A DNA stretch of 64,000 bases from Sulfurospirillum diekertiae (GTDB lineage Bacteria; Campylobacterota; Campylobacteria; Campylobacterales; Sulfurospirillaceae): positions 992,001 through 1,056,000 of the forward strand of contig NZ_CP021416.1 of assembly GCF_002162315.1 (NCBI RefSeq), in the 5' to 3' direction. The stretch's first letter is position 1; each line of letters begins with the position of its first letter. The position numbers and the translations under genes were made by a program. Under the pieces are notes generated by a model that was given only the letters and a program-made list of their open reading frames with translations, was not told the DNA's origin and searched no databases. Shown piece after piece: positions 7,978-17,833 of this stretch.

Positions 7978-9272
7978 AAAAAAATAAGCATGGTTGTATT
8001 TTTTGGGGAATAGTGTGTTTAGCCTCATTTGCTTTTGCTAAGGAGATGACGATTGGTGATTGGCTCGAAGCTGCCAAACAAGCTTCGATGCAAAAAGTGA
8101 TAGACCTCACACTCAAAGACAGCAACCTTAAAGAAGAGGCAGCCCTTGCCAAGTTTTATCCAAAAATTGCGTTAATAGGCACGGTCGAGACATACAATTC
8201 TCCTACCAACGCTCAGCCCGTCCCTCCAACAGAGAGTGCACAAATCACGAAAGAGAATGGCGGCTTTCCTTTTAGTAAAACACTTGAAGGCTATGGTGCC
8301 AAAGTCTCTATGCCTGTTTTTGTCAAGTCATTAATGACACAAGTGGATATAGCACAACAAAGTGCGCAAACACAAAGAATAAAGCATCATATCAGTACTG
8401 CACAAAAAGAGGCGACAATTATTGCAGGAGATGCTAAACTAATCTATATTGAAAATTTAGATTTAGCTCTCAAGGCGAAGCTCGCATCACTTCAAAATAC
8501 GAGAGAATCGGTCCTTATCAAGGTTCATAATGGACGATTGCCAGAAGTGGAACTCATACGCATTGATGAGCAGATCAATCAAATTGCTCTTAAACAAGAA
8601 GAGAATGCTATTGCTAAATCACAAATTCAAAAATTACTCACTTCTATCTTAGAAATTCCTATTGAGCATTCTGTTCCTCTGACATTGATGAGCGATGATT
8701 TGCCTCAAAATCAAGATCCTTTAGATGTCCAATTACAAAAAGAAGATCTTTTGGTTGCCAAGCTTAGTGCACAAGCCGCCAAAGAGAATTTATATCCAAC
8801 CGTAAATGCCAATGCTTTTTGGCAACGGAAATATGGCGAATCTTATAACAATGGGGAAAATTTTAACAGAGATTATAGTGGTGTCTCTTTGAGCCTTACA
8901 ATACCGCTCTATGATAAAGAAAGCTATGTTGCGATTGAACAAAGTAGGGTTAAACAGATGCAAGCCAGTGAGCTTCTAAAACAGACCGAAAATACCATTA
9001 ATGCGACGCTAAATGCGCTCACTAATGAATATGGCATGCTTCAAAAGTCCAAAGTATTGGCACAAAAAAGTGTTGATAATTATGAGGCTTTACTCAATGC
9101 TTCTAAGGTTTCGTATCTCAATCAACGCATGACACAAGAAGAGTACTTGCGTTATGAAGAGGCGCTGGTAAGTGCGAAAGCGAGTTTATACGCGACACAA
9201 ATGCAACTGTGGGAAAATCTTGCAACCCACGCTGCTCTGTTAGGAAAAGATTTTAAAAGGATTGTACAATGA
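7974..9272 (+). CDS. TolC-family outer-membrane efflux protein
   Basis: A 432-residue protein with an N-terminal signal peptide (hydrophobic stretch ending SFAFAK) and two long alpha-helical/coiled regions typical of TolC-type channels. The ATG at 7974 overlaps the upstream stop (ATGA) and is preferred over the 5-codon upstream in-frame start. It is followed by an ATGA-overlapped adaptor and an RND pump, so it forms the outer-membrane part of a tripartite exporter belonging to the ars operon. Confidence 0.85.
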   Translation: MKKNKHGCIFWGIVCLASFAFAKEMTIGDWLEAAKQASMQKVIDLTLKDSNLKEEAALAKFYPKIALIGTVETYNSPTNAQPVPPTESAQITKENGGFPFSKTLEGYGAKVSMPVFVKSLMTQVDIAQQSAQTQRIKHHISTAQKEATIIAGDAKLIYIENLDLALKAKLASLQNTRESVLIKVHNGRLPEVELIRIDEQINQIALKQEENAIAKSQIQKLLTSILEIPIEHSVPLTLMSDDLPQNQDPLDVQLQKEDLLVAKLSAQAAKENLYPTVNANAFWQRKYGESYNNGENFNRDYSGVSLSLTIPLYDKESYVAIEQSRVKQMQASELLKQTENTINATLNALTNEYGMLQKSKVLAQKSVDNYEALLNASKVSYLNQRMTQEEYLRYEEALVSAKASLYATQMQLWENLATHAALLGKDFKRIVQ

Positions 9273-10339
9273 AAAAAATCATCTCCATTATCATCGCACT
9301 TGTGCTTATTGTAGGCGCAGGATTGTTGCTTAAAAAGAAAGCAATGCAAAATGCGCAAATCCCTCCCGCTCAAAATTTTGGTATGGTTGTACAAACTATG
9401 ACACCTCACAAAAGCTCTGTAGTGCTTACAACGCCGATTTTAGCGATGGTAAAAAACGATAATGACATCACGCTGAGTTCAAAATTTGCCGCCAATGTTG
9501 AAAAAATTGTTCCAGTCGGAACGGTTGTTAAAAAAGGAGATATGCTCGTAGAACTTGATGCAAGAGATCTTTTGGCTAAGAAAATTGCTCTTCAAACAGC
9601 TTTAATCGCTGCGAAAGAAGAAGAGAGAGCTAAAAAAATTGGCTTAATGCATGAAGAGGAGTCTCATCAAAGAACGCTAGAGCTTTTACATGTAAAGGCA
9701 GCTTCCATTGAACAATCCGATGCTGAAATCAGTAAAATTGAACTACTCAAAGCAGATTTAAGCGGTGTTGCATCAAAACAACAACAGATTAAAAGCGATC
9801 TTGAACAAACGGATATTTTAATCGGTTATGCCAAGCTAAAATCCCCTATTGATGGCATTGTAGGTCAGGTTTTAACCACACAAGGAGAGATGGCAACGCT
9901 AGGAAAACCACTTTTGGCACTCAAAGCCAATTCGGGTTCTTACCTGTGGGTAAAAGCACCTTTGGAAACAAAGGCAAACAGTTTGATATATGGTGGCACA
10001 AAAGCACCTTTGGTTTTTTTACAAAATAGCAATGGGCTCAATGAATATAGAGCCAATATGTCACTTAATTTACCGAGCGGTGCGCGTGTTGAGGCTAAGT
10101 TAGTTTCTTTTGATGGGGAAGGTATTTTGTTGCCCAAAGAAGCGATATTACAAAAAGATAATCAATCATTTTATTTTAGTGCAGAGGGCACGAAAGCGGT
10201 TCCTAAAGAAGTGAATATCATTGCTCAAGGGGATGAGGGCTTTGTTGTCAATGATATGCCTGAGGCGAAAATTATTGTAGCCAAGCCTGATATTTTATTG
10301 AAGTTGCTTGGATCAACTTCTATTATCATTAAAGAGTAA
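9269..10339 (+). CDS. RND efflux periplasmic adaptor (HlyD/MFP family)
   Basis: A 356-residue membrane fusion protein: N-terminal membrane anchor (about residues 4-22), two half-lipoyl segments flanking a coiled-coil hairpin (KIALQTALIAAKEEERAK onwards, and AKLKSPIDGIVGQV) and a beta-barrel domain. It connects the inner-membrane RND pump encoded just downstream (gap 3 nt) to the TolC protein upstream. An exact palindrome copy at 9686 encodes LLHVK within the coiled-coil part. Confidence 0.85.
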   Translation: MKKIISIIIALVLIVGAGLLLKKKAMQNAQIPPAQNFGMVVQTMTPHKSSVVLTTPILAMVKNDNDITLSSKFAANVEKIVPVGTVVKKGDMLVELDARDLLAKKIALQTALIAAKEEERAKKIGLMHEEESHQRTLELLHVKAASIEQSDAEISKIELLKADLSGVASKQQQIKSDLEQTDILIGYAKLKSPIDGIVGQVLTTQGEMATLGKPLLALKANSGSYLWVKAPLETKANSLIYGGTKAPLVFLQNSNGLNEYRANMSLNLPSGARVEAKLVSFDGEGILLPKEAILQKDNQSFYFSAEGTKAVPKEVNIIAQGDEGFVVNDMPEAKIIVAKPDILLKLLGSTSIIIKE

Positions 10340-10342
10340 GGG

Positions 10343-13300
10343 ATGTTTGAATTTTTCTATAAGCGCCCCTATTTTATAGTGGCCATGGTTTTATTGATGT
10401 CCTTTACAGGTATTGTGGGGCTTTCAACACTGCCTAAAAACCTTTTTCCTGATGCGGAGAGACCTACAGTTGTTGTGATCACGCAATCCCCTGGAATGAC
10501 CGCAAAAGTGGCGGCGAGTAGTGTTTCTAAACCTATCGAAGAAGAGGTGGCAAGACTGGGAAAGATTAGAACGGTAAGTTCTATCAATCTTGCCAACTTT
10601 TCGATTGTCAAAGCAGAATTTGAGTACGCCAAAAGTCTTGATGGCGCTGCGGTAGATGTGAGTAATGCTATAGCAACGGCAAAATCAAAACTTCCTGAAG
10701 GGGTAAATCCAACGGTTTATGTGACGGGATCCTTCACAGCACCTGTTGAAGTTATCTCTATTAGCCCAAAAGATGAAACACTCTCTTTGGTGGATGTTCG
10801 TAAAATTGCCGATAGTTTTATCAAGCCAAAGTTGCTCTCAACTAAGGGCGTTGGTAATGTGGAAGTTTTTGGCGGGCATCAAAGTGCACTTACGATCAAA
10901 GTAGATAGCATCAAAGTGGTCAATAATGGACTTGATATGGGCACATTGGCTAAAACGATTGCTTCCATTGATAAAGATATGCCTATGGGCTTTATCAAAA
11001 ATCAAGATGGCGTGACGACATTTACCTACTATGGGGAAAAAAGTAGTGTCAAGAGTTTAAATGGGCTCAAAATTGCTCCCAATGTAACTTTGGGTGATAT
11101 CGCAACCGTTGCGTGGAGTGAAGTTGAAAATATGAGTGTTTTTTTAGGCAATGGTAAAGAAGGCATTGCTCTGTCTGTGCAGCGTTCTCCTGGAGGTAGT
11201 GTTCTTGAGACGAGCAAAGCCACCAGAGGGCAGATCGAGCTTTTACAAAAAGAGTACCCCAAACTCTCTTTTGAGATTGTTGATACCCAAAGAGACTTGA
11301 TAGAAACTGCCAATACGAACATGTTAGAAGCGTTAAGGGATGCGATTATCTTCACACTTTTTGTTTTACTTTTCTTTTTAGGCAACCTAAAAGCGATTGC
11401 GGCAGCGGCCATTTCAATACCGCTTGTTTTCTTAGGGACTATTGGCGTGATTTGGTTGGGTGGTGGTGAACTAAACATCGTTATTTATACAGCTGTTATT
11501 TTAGCGCTTGGTATGCTTGTCGATGATGCCGTTGTTGTTTTGGAAAATATCGAGAGACACTTAGTTGAACTGCATGAGAATCTAGAACAATCTGTGTTTA
11601 AGGGCACACAAGAGGTTGTTATGCCTGTTTTTGCCGGGACTATTGCAACCATTGTCATGATAGCACCCTTAATGTTTGTGGGTGATTTTCCGCAAACGAT
11701 TTATCGTCCTCTTATTTCAACGTTGATTATTGCACTGATTATTTCATATGTTTTATCTATCACGCTGGTCCCAAAATTTTCAGCCTATCTTTACCGCAAC
11801 GGGGTCAATAAAAATCGTTTTGAAGTGATGTTTGAAAAGATCTATGAAAACAGTTTAGGTAGAGCTATTATCCCATATGAGTCCGTTTTAAAATTTTCAA
11901 ATACAGGTAGAACGATTTTACGAAAAATAGTACTCTTTCTAGGGGTGATTCTTCTGCTTATTTTTAGTGTTAAAGGCGTTATGCCTCTTATTGGAAAAGA
12001 TGCGATGCCTCCGATGGATACGGGTATCATTAAAGCCAAAGTTGCTTTTAGCGTGAACAGTAAAGTGGAAGAAGTGCAAGCCAAAATGAAGCCTTTTTTT
12101 GTGTGGCTTAATGGGCAAAATTTTGTTAAAACAAGTTCAACTGCTTTTGGTGGTGAAGCGGGTGTTTTATCGATTGGAAGCGGTAATTTGCCAACTGAAG
12201 TTTCAATGACGATTTTATGTAAAAATCGATTTGAGAGAGATCAAACGATTTGGCAAATAGAAGATGCAATACGCGCTAAACTAAATGCACTAGATGGTGT
12301 AAAATCTGTCGATGTCTACGACTTTGGTGCAACGGCAAACTCGTCTATTAAAGCAGCACTTGATGTGCGAATGACGGCTAGTGTTCCTGATGCGTTGTAT
12401 GAAAATAGCAAAAAAGTCACTAAAACTCTTTTACATGTAAGGGGTTTGACAAGCGTCACACCCAGTTGGTTAGACGATCTTTTTGAAGTCGAAGTCGTAA
12501 TTGATCAAAATAAAGCACTTTCCTATGGACTAAGCCCGATGGGAATAGTCTCTCAAATTCCTATTCGTGGTGAAATTGTAGCCGTTAGTGGAAATTTAGC
12601 TTCCATGAATAATCAGCCTGTGCGACTTTATCTTTCAGGTAGTTTTCAAGAGCATCTTGTCTCGCTTCAAAATTTGCCTATCATGTCCAATGGTGGTCTA
12701 ATTCCTTTAGGTGCTGTGGCTGAGCTTAAAGGGAATTTTACGCCCTCTAAAATCGAGAGAGATGGTTTGCTCTATAGTCTTGATGTCAATGGTTATCGAT
12801 CAAAAAGAGCCATTAGCCATATTACCGACGATGCAGATAGTGCATTAAAATCTTTACAACTTGGAGATATCACCATCACGCAACAAGGTGACATTGTGCA
12901 ACTTAACGACTCTTCTGCTCGCATGCTTCGTGCCATTGGTATTGGAACGGCACTTTTATTTGTCTCTTTGATGGCAATTTATGGCTCTGCTGTGATGTCT
13001 TTGGTCATGATATTGGTTCTTCCTTTGTCTTTAATTGGTGCTGCTTGGGGAATGCTTATATTTGATAAGCCTAGTTGTATGCCATCTATGCTTGGTATTT
13101 TATTGCTTTTTGGCATTATCATTAAAAATTCCATTTTATTGATGGATTTTTATAGAACAAAGCGTCAAACACATCCGCCATTTGAAAGTGCACTTGAGTC
13201 GATGAAGGTACGCTTTCGTCCCGTTATGATGACGGCATTTGGTACGATTGCGGGAATGCTTCCTATTGCCTTTGAGTGGGCAGTTGGATTGGAGAGACTC

Positions 13301-13411
13301 TCTCCTTTGGCGGATGTTGCTATTGGAGGGTTGTTGGTAGGAACGATATTAACACTGATTTATGTACCACTTCTTGCTTATAGTACCGATAGAAATAAAA
13401 AGGAGCGTTAA
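10343..13411 (+). CDS. RND-family inner-membrane efflux pump
   Basis: A 1022-residue proton-driven pump with the RND layout: TM1 near residues 11-30, a large periplasmic loop, a TM block around 335-480, a second loop and a TM block at the C-terminus. The TM4-equivalent segment contains GMLVDDAVVVLENIER, the proton-relay aspartates of hydrophobe and metal exporters. Substrate cannot be set from sequence; the setting beside ArsR-controlled genes and a CDF transporter favours metal or metalloid efflux. Ribosome site AAGGG overlaps the adaptor end. Confidence 0.88.
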   Translation: MFEFFYKRPYFIVAMVLLMSFTGIVGLSTLPKNLFPDAERPTVVVITQSPGMTAKVAASSVSKPIEEEVARLGKIRTVSSINLANFSIVKAEFEYAKSLDGAAVDVSNAIATAKSKLPEGVNPTVYVTGSFTAPVEVISISPKDETLSLVDVRKIADSFIKPKLLSTKGVGNVEVFGGHQSALTIKVDSIKVVNNGLDMGTLAKTIASIDKDMPMGFIKNQDGVTTFTYYGEKSSVKSLNGLKIAPNVTLGDIATVAWSEVENMSVFLGNGKEGIALSVQRSPGGSVLETSKATRGQIELLQKEYPKLSFEIVDTQRDLIETANTNMLEALRDAIIFTLFVLLFFLGNLKAIAAAAISIPLVFLGTIGVIWLGGGELNIVIYTAVILALGMLVDDAVVVLENIERHLVELHENLEQSVFKGTQEVVMPVFAGTIATIVMIAPLMFVGDFPQTIYRPLISTLIIALIISYVLSITLVPKFSAYLYRNGVNKNRFEVMFEKIYENSLGRAIIPYESVLKFSNTGRTILRKIVLFLGVILLLIFSVKGVMPLIGKDAMPPMDTGIIKAKVAFSVNSKVEEVQAKMKPFFVWLNGQNFVKTSSTAFGGEAGVLSIGSGNLPTEVSMTILCKNRFERDQTIWQIEDAIRAKLNALDGVKSVDVYDFGATANSSIKAALDVRMTASVPDALYENSKKVTKTLLHVRGLTSVTPSWLDDLFEVEVVIDQNKALSYGLSPMGIVSQIPIRGEIVAVSGNLASMNNQPVRLYLSGSFQEHLVSLQNLPIMSNGGLIPLGAVAELKGNFTPSKIERDGLLYSLDVNGYRSKRAISHITDDADSALKSLQLGDITITQQGDIVQLNDSSARMLRAIGIGTALLFVSLMAIYGSAVMSLVMILVLPLSLIGAAWGMLIFDKPSCMPSMLGILLLFGIIIKNSILLMDFYRTKRQTHPPFESALESMKVRFRPVMMTAFGTIAGMLPIAFEWAVGLERLSPLADVAIGGLLVGTILTLIYVPLLAYSTDRNKKER

Positions 13412-13412
13412 A

Positions 13413-14327
13413 ATGGAAGAACATCATCACGATCACAAAGTAACAGGGAAAAATCTTTTCTTGACCATCGTGCTTAATGTTTTTATCACCACAGCACAGG
13501 TTATTGGAGGCGTGGTATCGGGTTCTTTAGCGCTTTTAAGTGATGCGCTTCATAATTTTTCAGATGTTATGGCACTGTTTATCGCATGGTGGGCAAATAA
13601 AGTCTCTTCAAAAGAGAGCAGTGAAGAGAAAACCTTTGGTTATAAAAGAGCTGAAATCGTCGCGGCATTGTTTAATGCTTCGGTATTGGTGGGTATTGGT
13701 GTTTATTTAATCGTTGAGGGGGTGGCAAAGTTGATGCATCCTCATGTGATTGACTCGGATATTGTTATTTACTTAGCAATTCTTGGTATTGTCTTTAACT
13801 TTGTCAGTGTTCTTCTTCTTCAAAAAGATGCCAAAGAGAACCTCAATATGAAAGCAGCATACCTGCACCTTCTCAGTGACACAATGACCTCGGTCGCAGT
13901 TCTTATCGGAGGTCTTGGTATGAAATACTATGGTGCGTATTGGATAGACCCGCTGATTACCATTGCGATTGCATTTTATCTCATTCTTACCTCATTTTCA
14001 CTCATCAAAGAGACGATGGCGATTTTGATGCAATTTAGTCCAAAAGGTTTACATGTAAAAGATATAGAAAAATCTGTTTTAGCGTTTGAGGGAGTTGAAA
14101 ATCTCCACCATTTACATCTTTGGAGACTTAATGACAAAGAGATTCATTTTGAAGCACATGTGGACTTTAAAGAGAATTTGCCTTTGTCTGAGGCGACATG
14201 TGTTATTGCTAGTATCGAAAAGGAATTAGAAGAGCATTTTGGTATTTCTCATGTGACGTTGCAAGCGGAGTTTGAGAGTGCTGATCTTAAAGAATTAATT
14301 TACAATAAAGGATGCTGTCATGTTTGA
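13413..14327 (+). CDS. Cation diffusion facilitator (CzcD/ZitB-like)
   Basis: A 304-residue CDF transporter starting at ATG 13413 behind AGGAG; an upstream in-frame ATG lies within the RND gene. It has a histidine-rich N-terminus (EEHHHDH), six transmembrane helices with the metal-site pairs SDALHNFSD (TM2) and HLLSDTMTS (TM5), and a C-terminal cytoplasmic metallochaperone-like domain. It exports Zn, Cd or Co with proton antiport in characterised relatives. The stop overlaps arsP by 8 nt. Confidence 0.9.
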   Translation: MEEHHHDHKVTGKNLFLTIVLNVFITTAQVIGGVVSGSLALLSDALHNFSDVMALFIAWWANKVSSKESSEEKTFGYKRAEIVAALFNASVLVGIGVYLIVEGVAKLMHPHVIDSDIVIYLAILGIVFNFVSVLLLQKDAKENLNMKAAYLHLLSDTMTSVAVLIGGLGMKYYGAYWIDPLITIAIAFYLILTSFSLIKETMAILMQFSPKGLHVKDIEKSVLAFEGVENLHHLHLWRLNDKEIHFEAHVDFKENLPLSEATCVIASIEKELEEHFGISHVTLQAEFESADLKELIYNKGCCHV

Positions 14328-15280
14328 TTGGTGGGAAAGAATCGTTGATGCTTTGGTAGCGGATGTATTTGGAATGGATAAAGCATCTCAAGCAGGAGGT
14401 GCCATTCACTTCTTTATCTATGATACCATCAAAATATATATGTTGTTGGTACTGATAATTTTTGCGGTGAGTTTTTTAAGAACGTACTTTAACACTGAAA
14501 AAGTTAGGGTTTATCTGCAAGGTAAAAGTGAATTTACAGGCAATATCTTAGCGGCTCTTTTTGGCATTATCACGCCATTTTGCAGTTGCTCTGCGATTCC
14601 TCTGTTTTTAGGATTTATGCAAGCGCGGATTCCGCTTGGTATTACCTTTAGTTTTCTGATCTCTAGTCCTATGAATAACGAGATTGCCATTGCACTTTTG
14701 TTTGGACTTTTTGGCTGGAAAGTGACCGCTCTTTACATCGGCTTTGGGCTTTTGGTCGCCATCATTGGTGGTTTTGTAGTAGGTCGTCTGGGCATGGAAA
14801 AATACGTGCTGATTCCAGTCGTACCGATGAGTGGTGATTTGGAAGATGTCGAGATTAAACTTACGATGAAAAAAAGAGTGAAAGAGTCGTGGGCATACAC
14901 GATGGATATTTTGCAGAAGATTTATCTTTATGTGATGATTGGTGTGGGCATTGGAGCGTTTATTCATGGCTACATCCCAACCGAATTTATCGTGAAATAT
15001 GCCGGAAGCGATGCATGGTACAGCGTGCCTTTAGCGGTAATTTTGGGCGTTCCGATGTACTCTAACGCCGCAGGCGTCATGCCGTTGATCGAGGTTTTGA
15101 CCTCTAAAGGAATGCTTCTTGGAACAGCACTGAGCTTTATGATGGCAATCACAGCCCTTAGTTTGCCTGAAGCACTTATTCTCAAACGCATTTTACATGT
15201 AAAGCTGATTGCGACTTTTTTTTGGCATCGTGGCGGTAGGTATTATGGGTATAGGGTATCTGTTTAACGCGATTTTATAA
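14320..15280 (+). CDS. arsP: ArsP-type permease (DUF318), last residues frameshifted at a T8 tract
   Basis: A polytopic permease of the ArsP/permease_3 family, known in Campylobacter for export of trivalent organoarsenicals. The signature TPFCSCSAIPLF (near residue 88) holds the conserved cysteines and is followed by ISSPMNNEIA. As written the frame ends at 15267 with a hydrophilic tail (WHRGG...). Removing one T from eight (15216-15223) instead gives a membrane helix ending GIGYLFNAIL and a stop at 15278-15280, just before the next ribosome site. The corrected form is almost certainly the functional one. Confidence 0.82.
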
Positions 15281-15291
15281 AAGGAGAAAAA

Positions 15292-15747
15292 ATGAAAAAA
15301 GTGATGTGTATCCTGTTGGTACTTGCAGGACTCATTCAAGCGGCGGAGCTTAAAAAAGTGAGTTTTGATGAGTATCTTTCAAAATTTGATTATAAAGAGC
15401 GCGAAAATATGAAAATCAAAACGCCCGATATGTTAGCCCTTGTTGAAGAGGGGAAAGCTATTTTGTTGGACATTCGATTTCGTGAAGAATTTGAAGTATG
15501 GCATATGAATTTTGCCATAAATATTCCGTTAAATGAATTACCAAAACGCTTAGGAGAGCTTCCTAAAGATAAGCTCATCATCACAGCATGTCCACATTAT
15601 GACCGCTCTAGTATGGCTAGAATTTATTTAACATTGAATGGTTACAATGCAAAATACCTGAATGATGGGCTGCTTAAAACAGCAGACTTTTTGCGTGGCG
15701 ATAATGCTAAAGAATTTCTAGAAGAGTACAAAAAGAATCTAAAATAA
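15292..15747 (+). CDS. Secreted rhodanese-like protein
   Basis: A 151-residue protein with a cleavable signal peptide (cleavage near AEL at 19-20) and a rhodanese domain (AILLDIRFREEFEVWHM, NIPLNELPKRLGELP). The candidate active-site loop is ACPHYDRSS. It therefore acts in the periplasm, whereas its relative at 6872 is cytoplasmic. AAGGAG precedes ATG 15292. Together they could move or sense sulfane sulfur on both sides of the membrane in an arsenic/sulfide habitat; this is inference. Confidence 0.8.
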   Translation: MKKVMCILLVLAGLIQAAELKKVSFDEYLSKFDYKERENMKIKTPDMLALVEEGKAILLDIRFREEFEVWHMNFAINIPLNELPKRLGELPKDKLIITACPHYDRSSMARIYLTLNGYNAKYLNDGLLKTADFLRGDNAKEFLEEYKKNLK

Positions 15748-15766
15748 GGGATTAAATGGGATATTT

Positions 15767-16135
15767 ATGTTGCGCTTTATAGGTTTAATAGCAGTGTTAA
15801 TAGGGATTGCTTGGGCCTGCACGTCTGATTGTACTTCTTGCCATCCAACATTAAATATTGTAAGTGATGTAAGGCATCAGCCCCTTCAAACATGCCTAGA
15901 GTGTCATCCACCAGAGAGTTTAAAAGATACTCCGATGGGCACGGGATGTGGAACCGATTGTTTTGTGTGTCATTCAACCGATAAACTAGTTGCTATGCCT
16001 CAGCATGAAGTGATTCAAGGATGTATCGAATGTCATAAAGGAATGGATAAAAAGCCTTTTACGAAAGAACCAATAACGATAACAAAAACAAAAGAAAATG
16101 AATTAAAAAATCTATTTTTAAAGGATACAAAATGA
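15767..16135 (+). CDS. Small periplasmic tetraheme cytochrome c
   Basis: A 122-residue protein with a signal sequence (about residues 1-17) and four CXXCH sites: CTSCH, CLECH, CFVCH and CIECH, with extra histidines that can act as distal ligands (HQPL, MPQHEVI). The rest is a Lys-rich C-terminal tail without obvious domain. It overlaps the small thioredoxin gene by ATGA, so it belongs to the ars-linked operon. It may pass electrons in the periplasm; I recognise no specific family name. Confidence 0.8.
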   Translation: MLRFIGLIAVLIGIAWACTSDCTSCHPTLNIVSDVRHQPLQTCLECHPPESLKDTPMGTGCGTDCFVCHSTDKLVAMPQHEVIQGCIECHKGMDKKPFTKEPITITKTKENELKNLFLKDTK

Positions 16136-16416
16136 AGATTGAAGTCTTAGGAACAGGATGCTCAAAATGCCAAGCATTAACAGAAGCGACTAAAAAAGCG
16201 GTGGCTCAAAAAGGAATTTTTGCAGAGATTGTGAAAGTAGAAGACATTATGAAAATCATGGAGTACGGTGTGACATCAACACCTGCTTTGGTGGTAGATG
16301 GTAAGGTTGTAAGCAGTGGCAAAGCGCTGAGTGTTGAAGATGTGGTTGCCCTTTTGGAAGGTGGTGGATCAGATACTCCTAAACAAGGTGGATGCGGTTG
16401 CGGAGGTAAGTGCTAA
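16132..16416 (+). CDS. Small thioredoxin-fold redox-active disulfide protein
   Basis: A 94-residue protein of the MTH895/TRX_SO_0444-like family: beta strand then GTGCSKCQAL with the CXXC active site, the TPALVVDGKV cis-proline segment and a glycine/cysteine-rich tail (GGCGCGGKC) that could bind metal. No signal peptide, so cytoplasmic. Proteins of this type are often encoded beside DUF318/ArsP-like permeases, as here. It is the last gene of the operon, directly before a strong hairpin. Confidence 0.82.
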   Translation: MKIEVLGTGCSKCQALTEATKKAVAQKGIFAEIVKVEDIMKIMEYGVTSTPALVVDGKVVSSGKALSVEDVVALLEGGGSDTPKQGGCGCGGKC

Positions 16417-16453
16417 GTAAGTAAAAGAGGGAAATTCCCTCTTTTACTTACTT
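16415..16453. terminator. Bidirectional terminator between convergent operons
   Basis: A 39-nt near-perfect palindrome with 17 or more paired bases (AAGTAAGTAAAAGAGGG against its complement) and a short AAATT loop. It overlaps the stop codons of the thioredoxin gene on the plus strand and of the outer-membrane efflux lipoprotein on the minus strand, so it serves both. Confidence 0.85.
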
Positions 16454-17833
16454 TAAAGTCTGATTCCATCCTCCACCTAAAGCTTTAAAAAGTTCTGCTT
16501 GTGAAGAGAGAAGTGTTTGTTTAGTTGTGACATGAGTGAGAGATGCGTTTAAGAGGCTTTTTTGAGAGTCAAGCACTTCTAACCAGTTTGCAGCACCATC
16601 TTCAAAACGCGTTGTCGTAATGTAAAGCATTTTTTGATAAGACTTTATCTCATTTTCGTTAAACGAGAGTCGATTTTGAATTAGCACTTGTTTAGAGAGC
16701 GCATCATAAACCTCTTTATACGCTTTTTTTACCGTTTGCTCATAGCTGATCAACGCACTTTGTAAATCCGTTTTTGACATCTCAACTTTGGTATTGATTT
16801 TCCCAAAATCAAAAATAGGCAAAGTAAATGTAGGTCCAAAACCCCATTTAGTGGCAGTTGATTGAAAAAGGTTGCCTGAGTTTTCACTTTGTTGTCCGTA
16901 GCTTCCTGTGAGGCTAATGCTGGGGAAATAAGCAGAACGCTCCACCCCGATGAGGGCATTTTTACTTTTTAAACTCATCAGTGCTTCTTGGACATCGGGT
17001 CTATTTTCAAGCAAATCGGAGGAAACGCCATTGGGTACAACAATAGGGGAAGGCAGGTGGGTTATCAACGGTTTTTCTCCCTCAAAAAGCTCTTTAGGAG
17101 ATTTTCCTAGAAGCAGTGCTAAGGCACTTTGTTGAGCTATTTTGGTTTCAAGCAACACTCCTTTGGTTGCACTGGCATTGTTGTATTGTGCTAAAGATTG
17201 GGTTGCAAGCAGTTCATTGATACTTCCTGCTTGGTGTTGTTTACTTCTAAATTCATAGCTTTGACGATAATTTTCAATGGTTTCATTAAGAATTTTGATA
17301 CGCTCTTCCAATGAGGCAAGATTTAAATACGCTTGAATAATATCATTGATGAGGGTATTGGTCACCGTTTGGCGTGCCATTTCACTTCCAAGATATAAAG
17401 ACCAATTGGACTCGGCTTGGTTGCTTAGTTTTCCCCAAAAGTCTATCTCATATTGTAACGAGAGACCTAAGGAATACTCTGTATAGGCATTTTCTTTCTT
17501 TTGATAGGTTTCCCCGCTGGTTTGTTGTTTGCTAAAAGATCCTGTGGCATTGAGTGTCGGGTAAAGATTGGCATCACTGAGCCCATATGTTTGTTTGGCT
17601 TTAAGAATGCGAAGTGCAGAGAGTTTGAGATCATCGTTATGAATTAAAGCCTCTTCAATAAGGCTATTAAGCGTTGTATCGCCAAAAATTTCCCACCATT
17701 TTTCTTTTACATGTAAAACACTCTCCTGTTTTGTAGGTTGCTCAATTGTAGGCACTTGTAAGGTAGGAGCCAGTGAACATCCTGATAAGATAAGCGTTGT
17801 AAGTAAGGATATGTTGATGAAATTACGCTTCAT
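16448..17833 (-). CDS. NodT/TolC-family outer-membrane efflux lipoprotein
   Basis: A 461-residue protein starting at ATG 17833, preceded by AAAGGAG; a six-codon longer frame is rejected. It has a lipoprotein signal (LLTTLILSGCSLAP, lipobox LSGC) and two outer-membrane efflux protein repeats with long helical stretches. It closes a three-gene RND operon with the pump (11-nt overlap upstream) and adaptor. The stop lies in the shared terminator. An exact palindrome (17707) encodes VLHVK near the mature N-terminus. Confidence 0.87.
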   Translation of the reverse strand: MKRNFINISLLTTLILSGCSLAPTLQVPTIEQPTKQESVLHVKEKWWEIFGDTTLNSLIEEALIHNDDLKLSALRILKAKQTYGLSDANLYPTLNATGSFSKQQTSGETYQKKENAYTEYSLGLSLQYEIDFWGKLSNQAESNWSLYLGSEMARQTVTNTLINDIIQAYLNLASLEERIKILNETIENYRQSYEFRSKQHQAGSINELLATQSLAQYNNASATKGVLLETKIAQQSALALLLGKSPKELFEGEKPLITHLPSPIVVPNGVSSDLLENRPDVQEALMSLKSKNALIGVERSAYFPSISLTGSYGQQSENSGNLFQSTATKWGFGPTFTLPIFDFGKINTKVEMSKTDLQSALISYEQTVKKAYKEVYDALSKQVLIQNRLSFNENEIKSYQKMLYITTTRFEDGAANWLEVLDSQKSLLNASLTHVTTKQTLLSSQAELFKALGGGWNQTLK

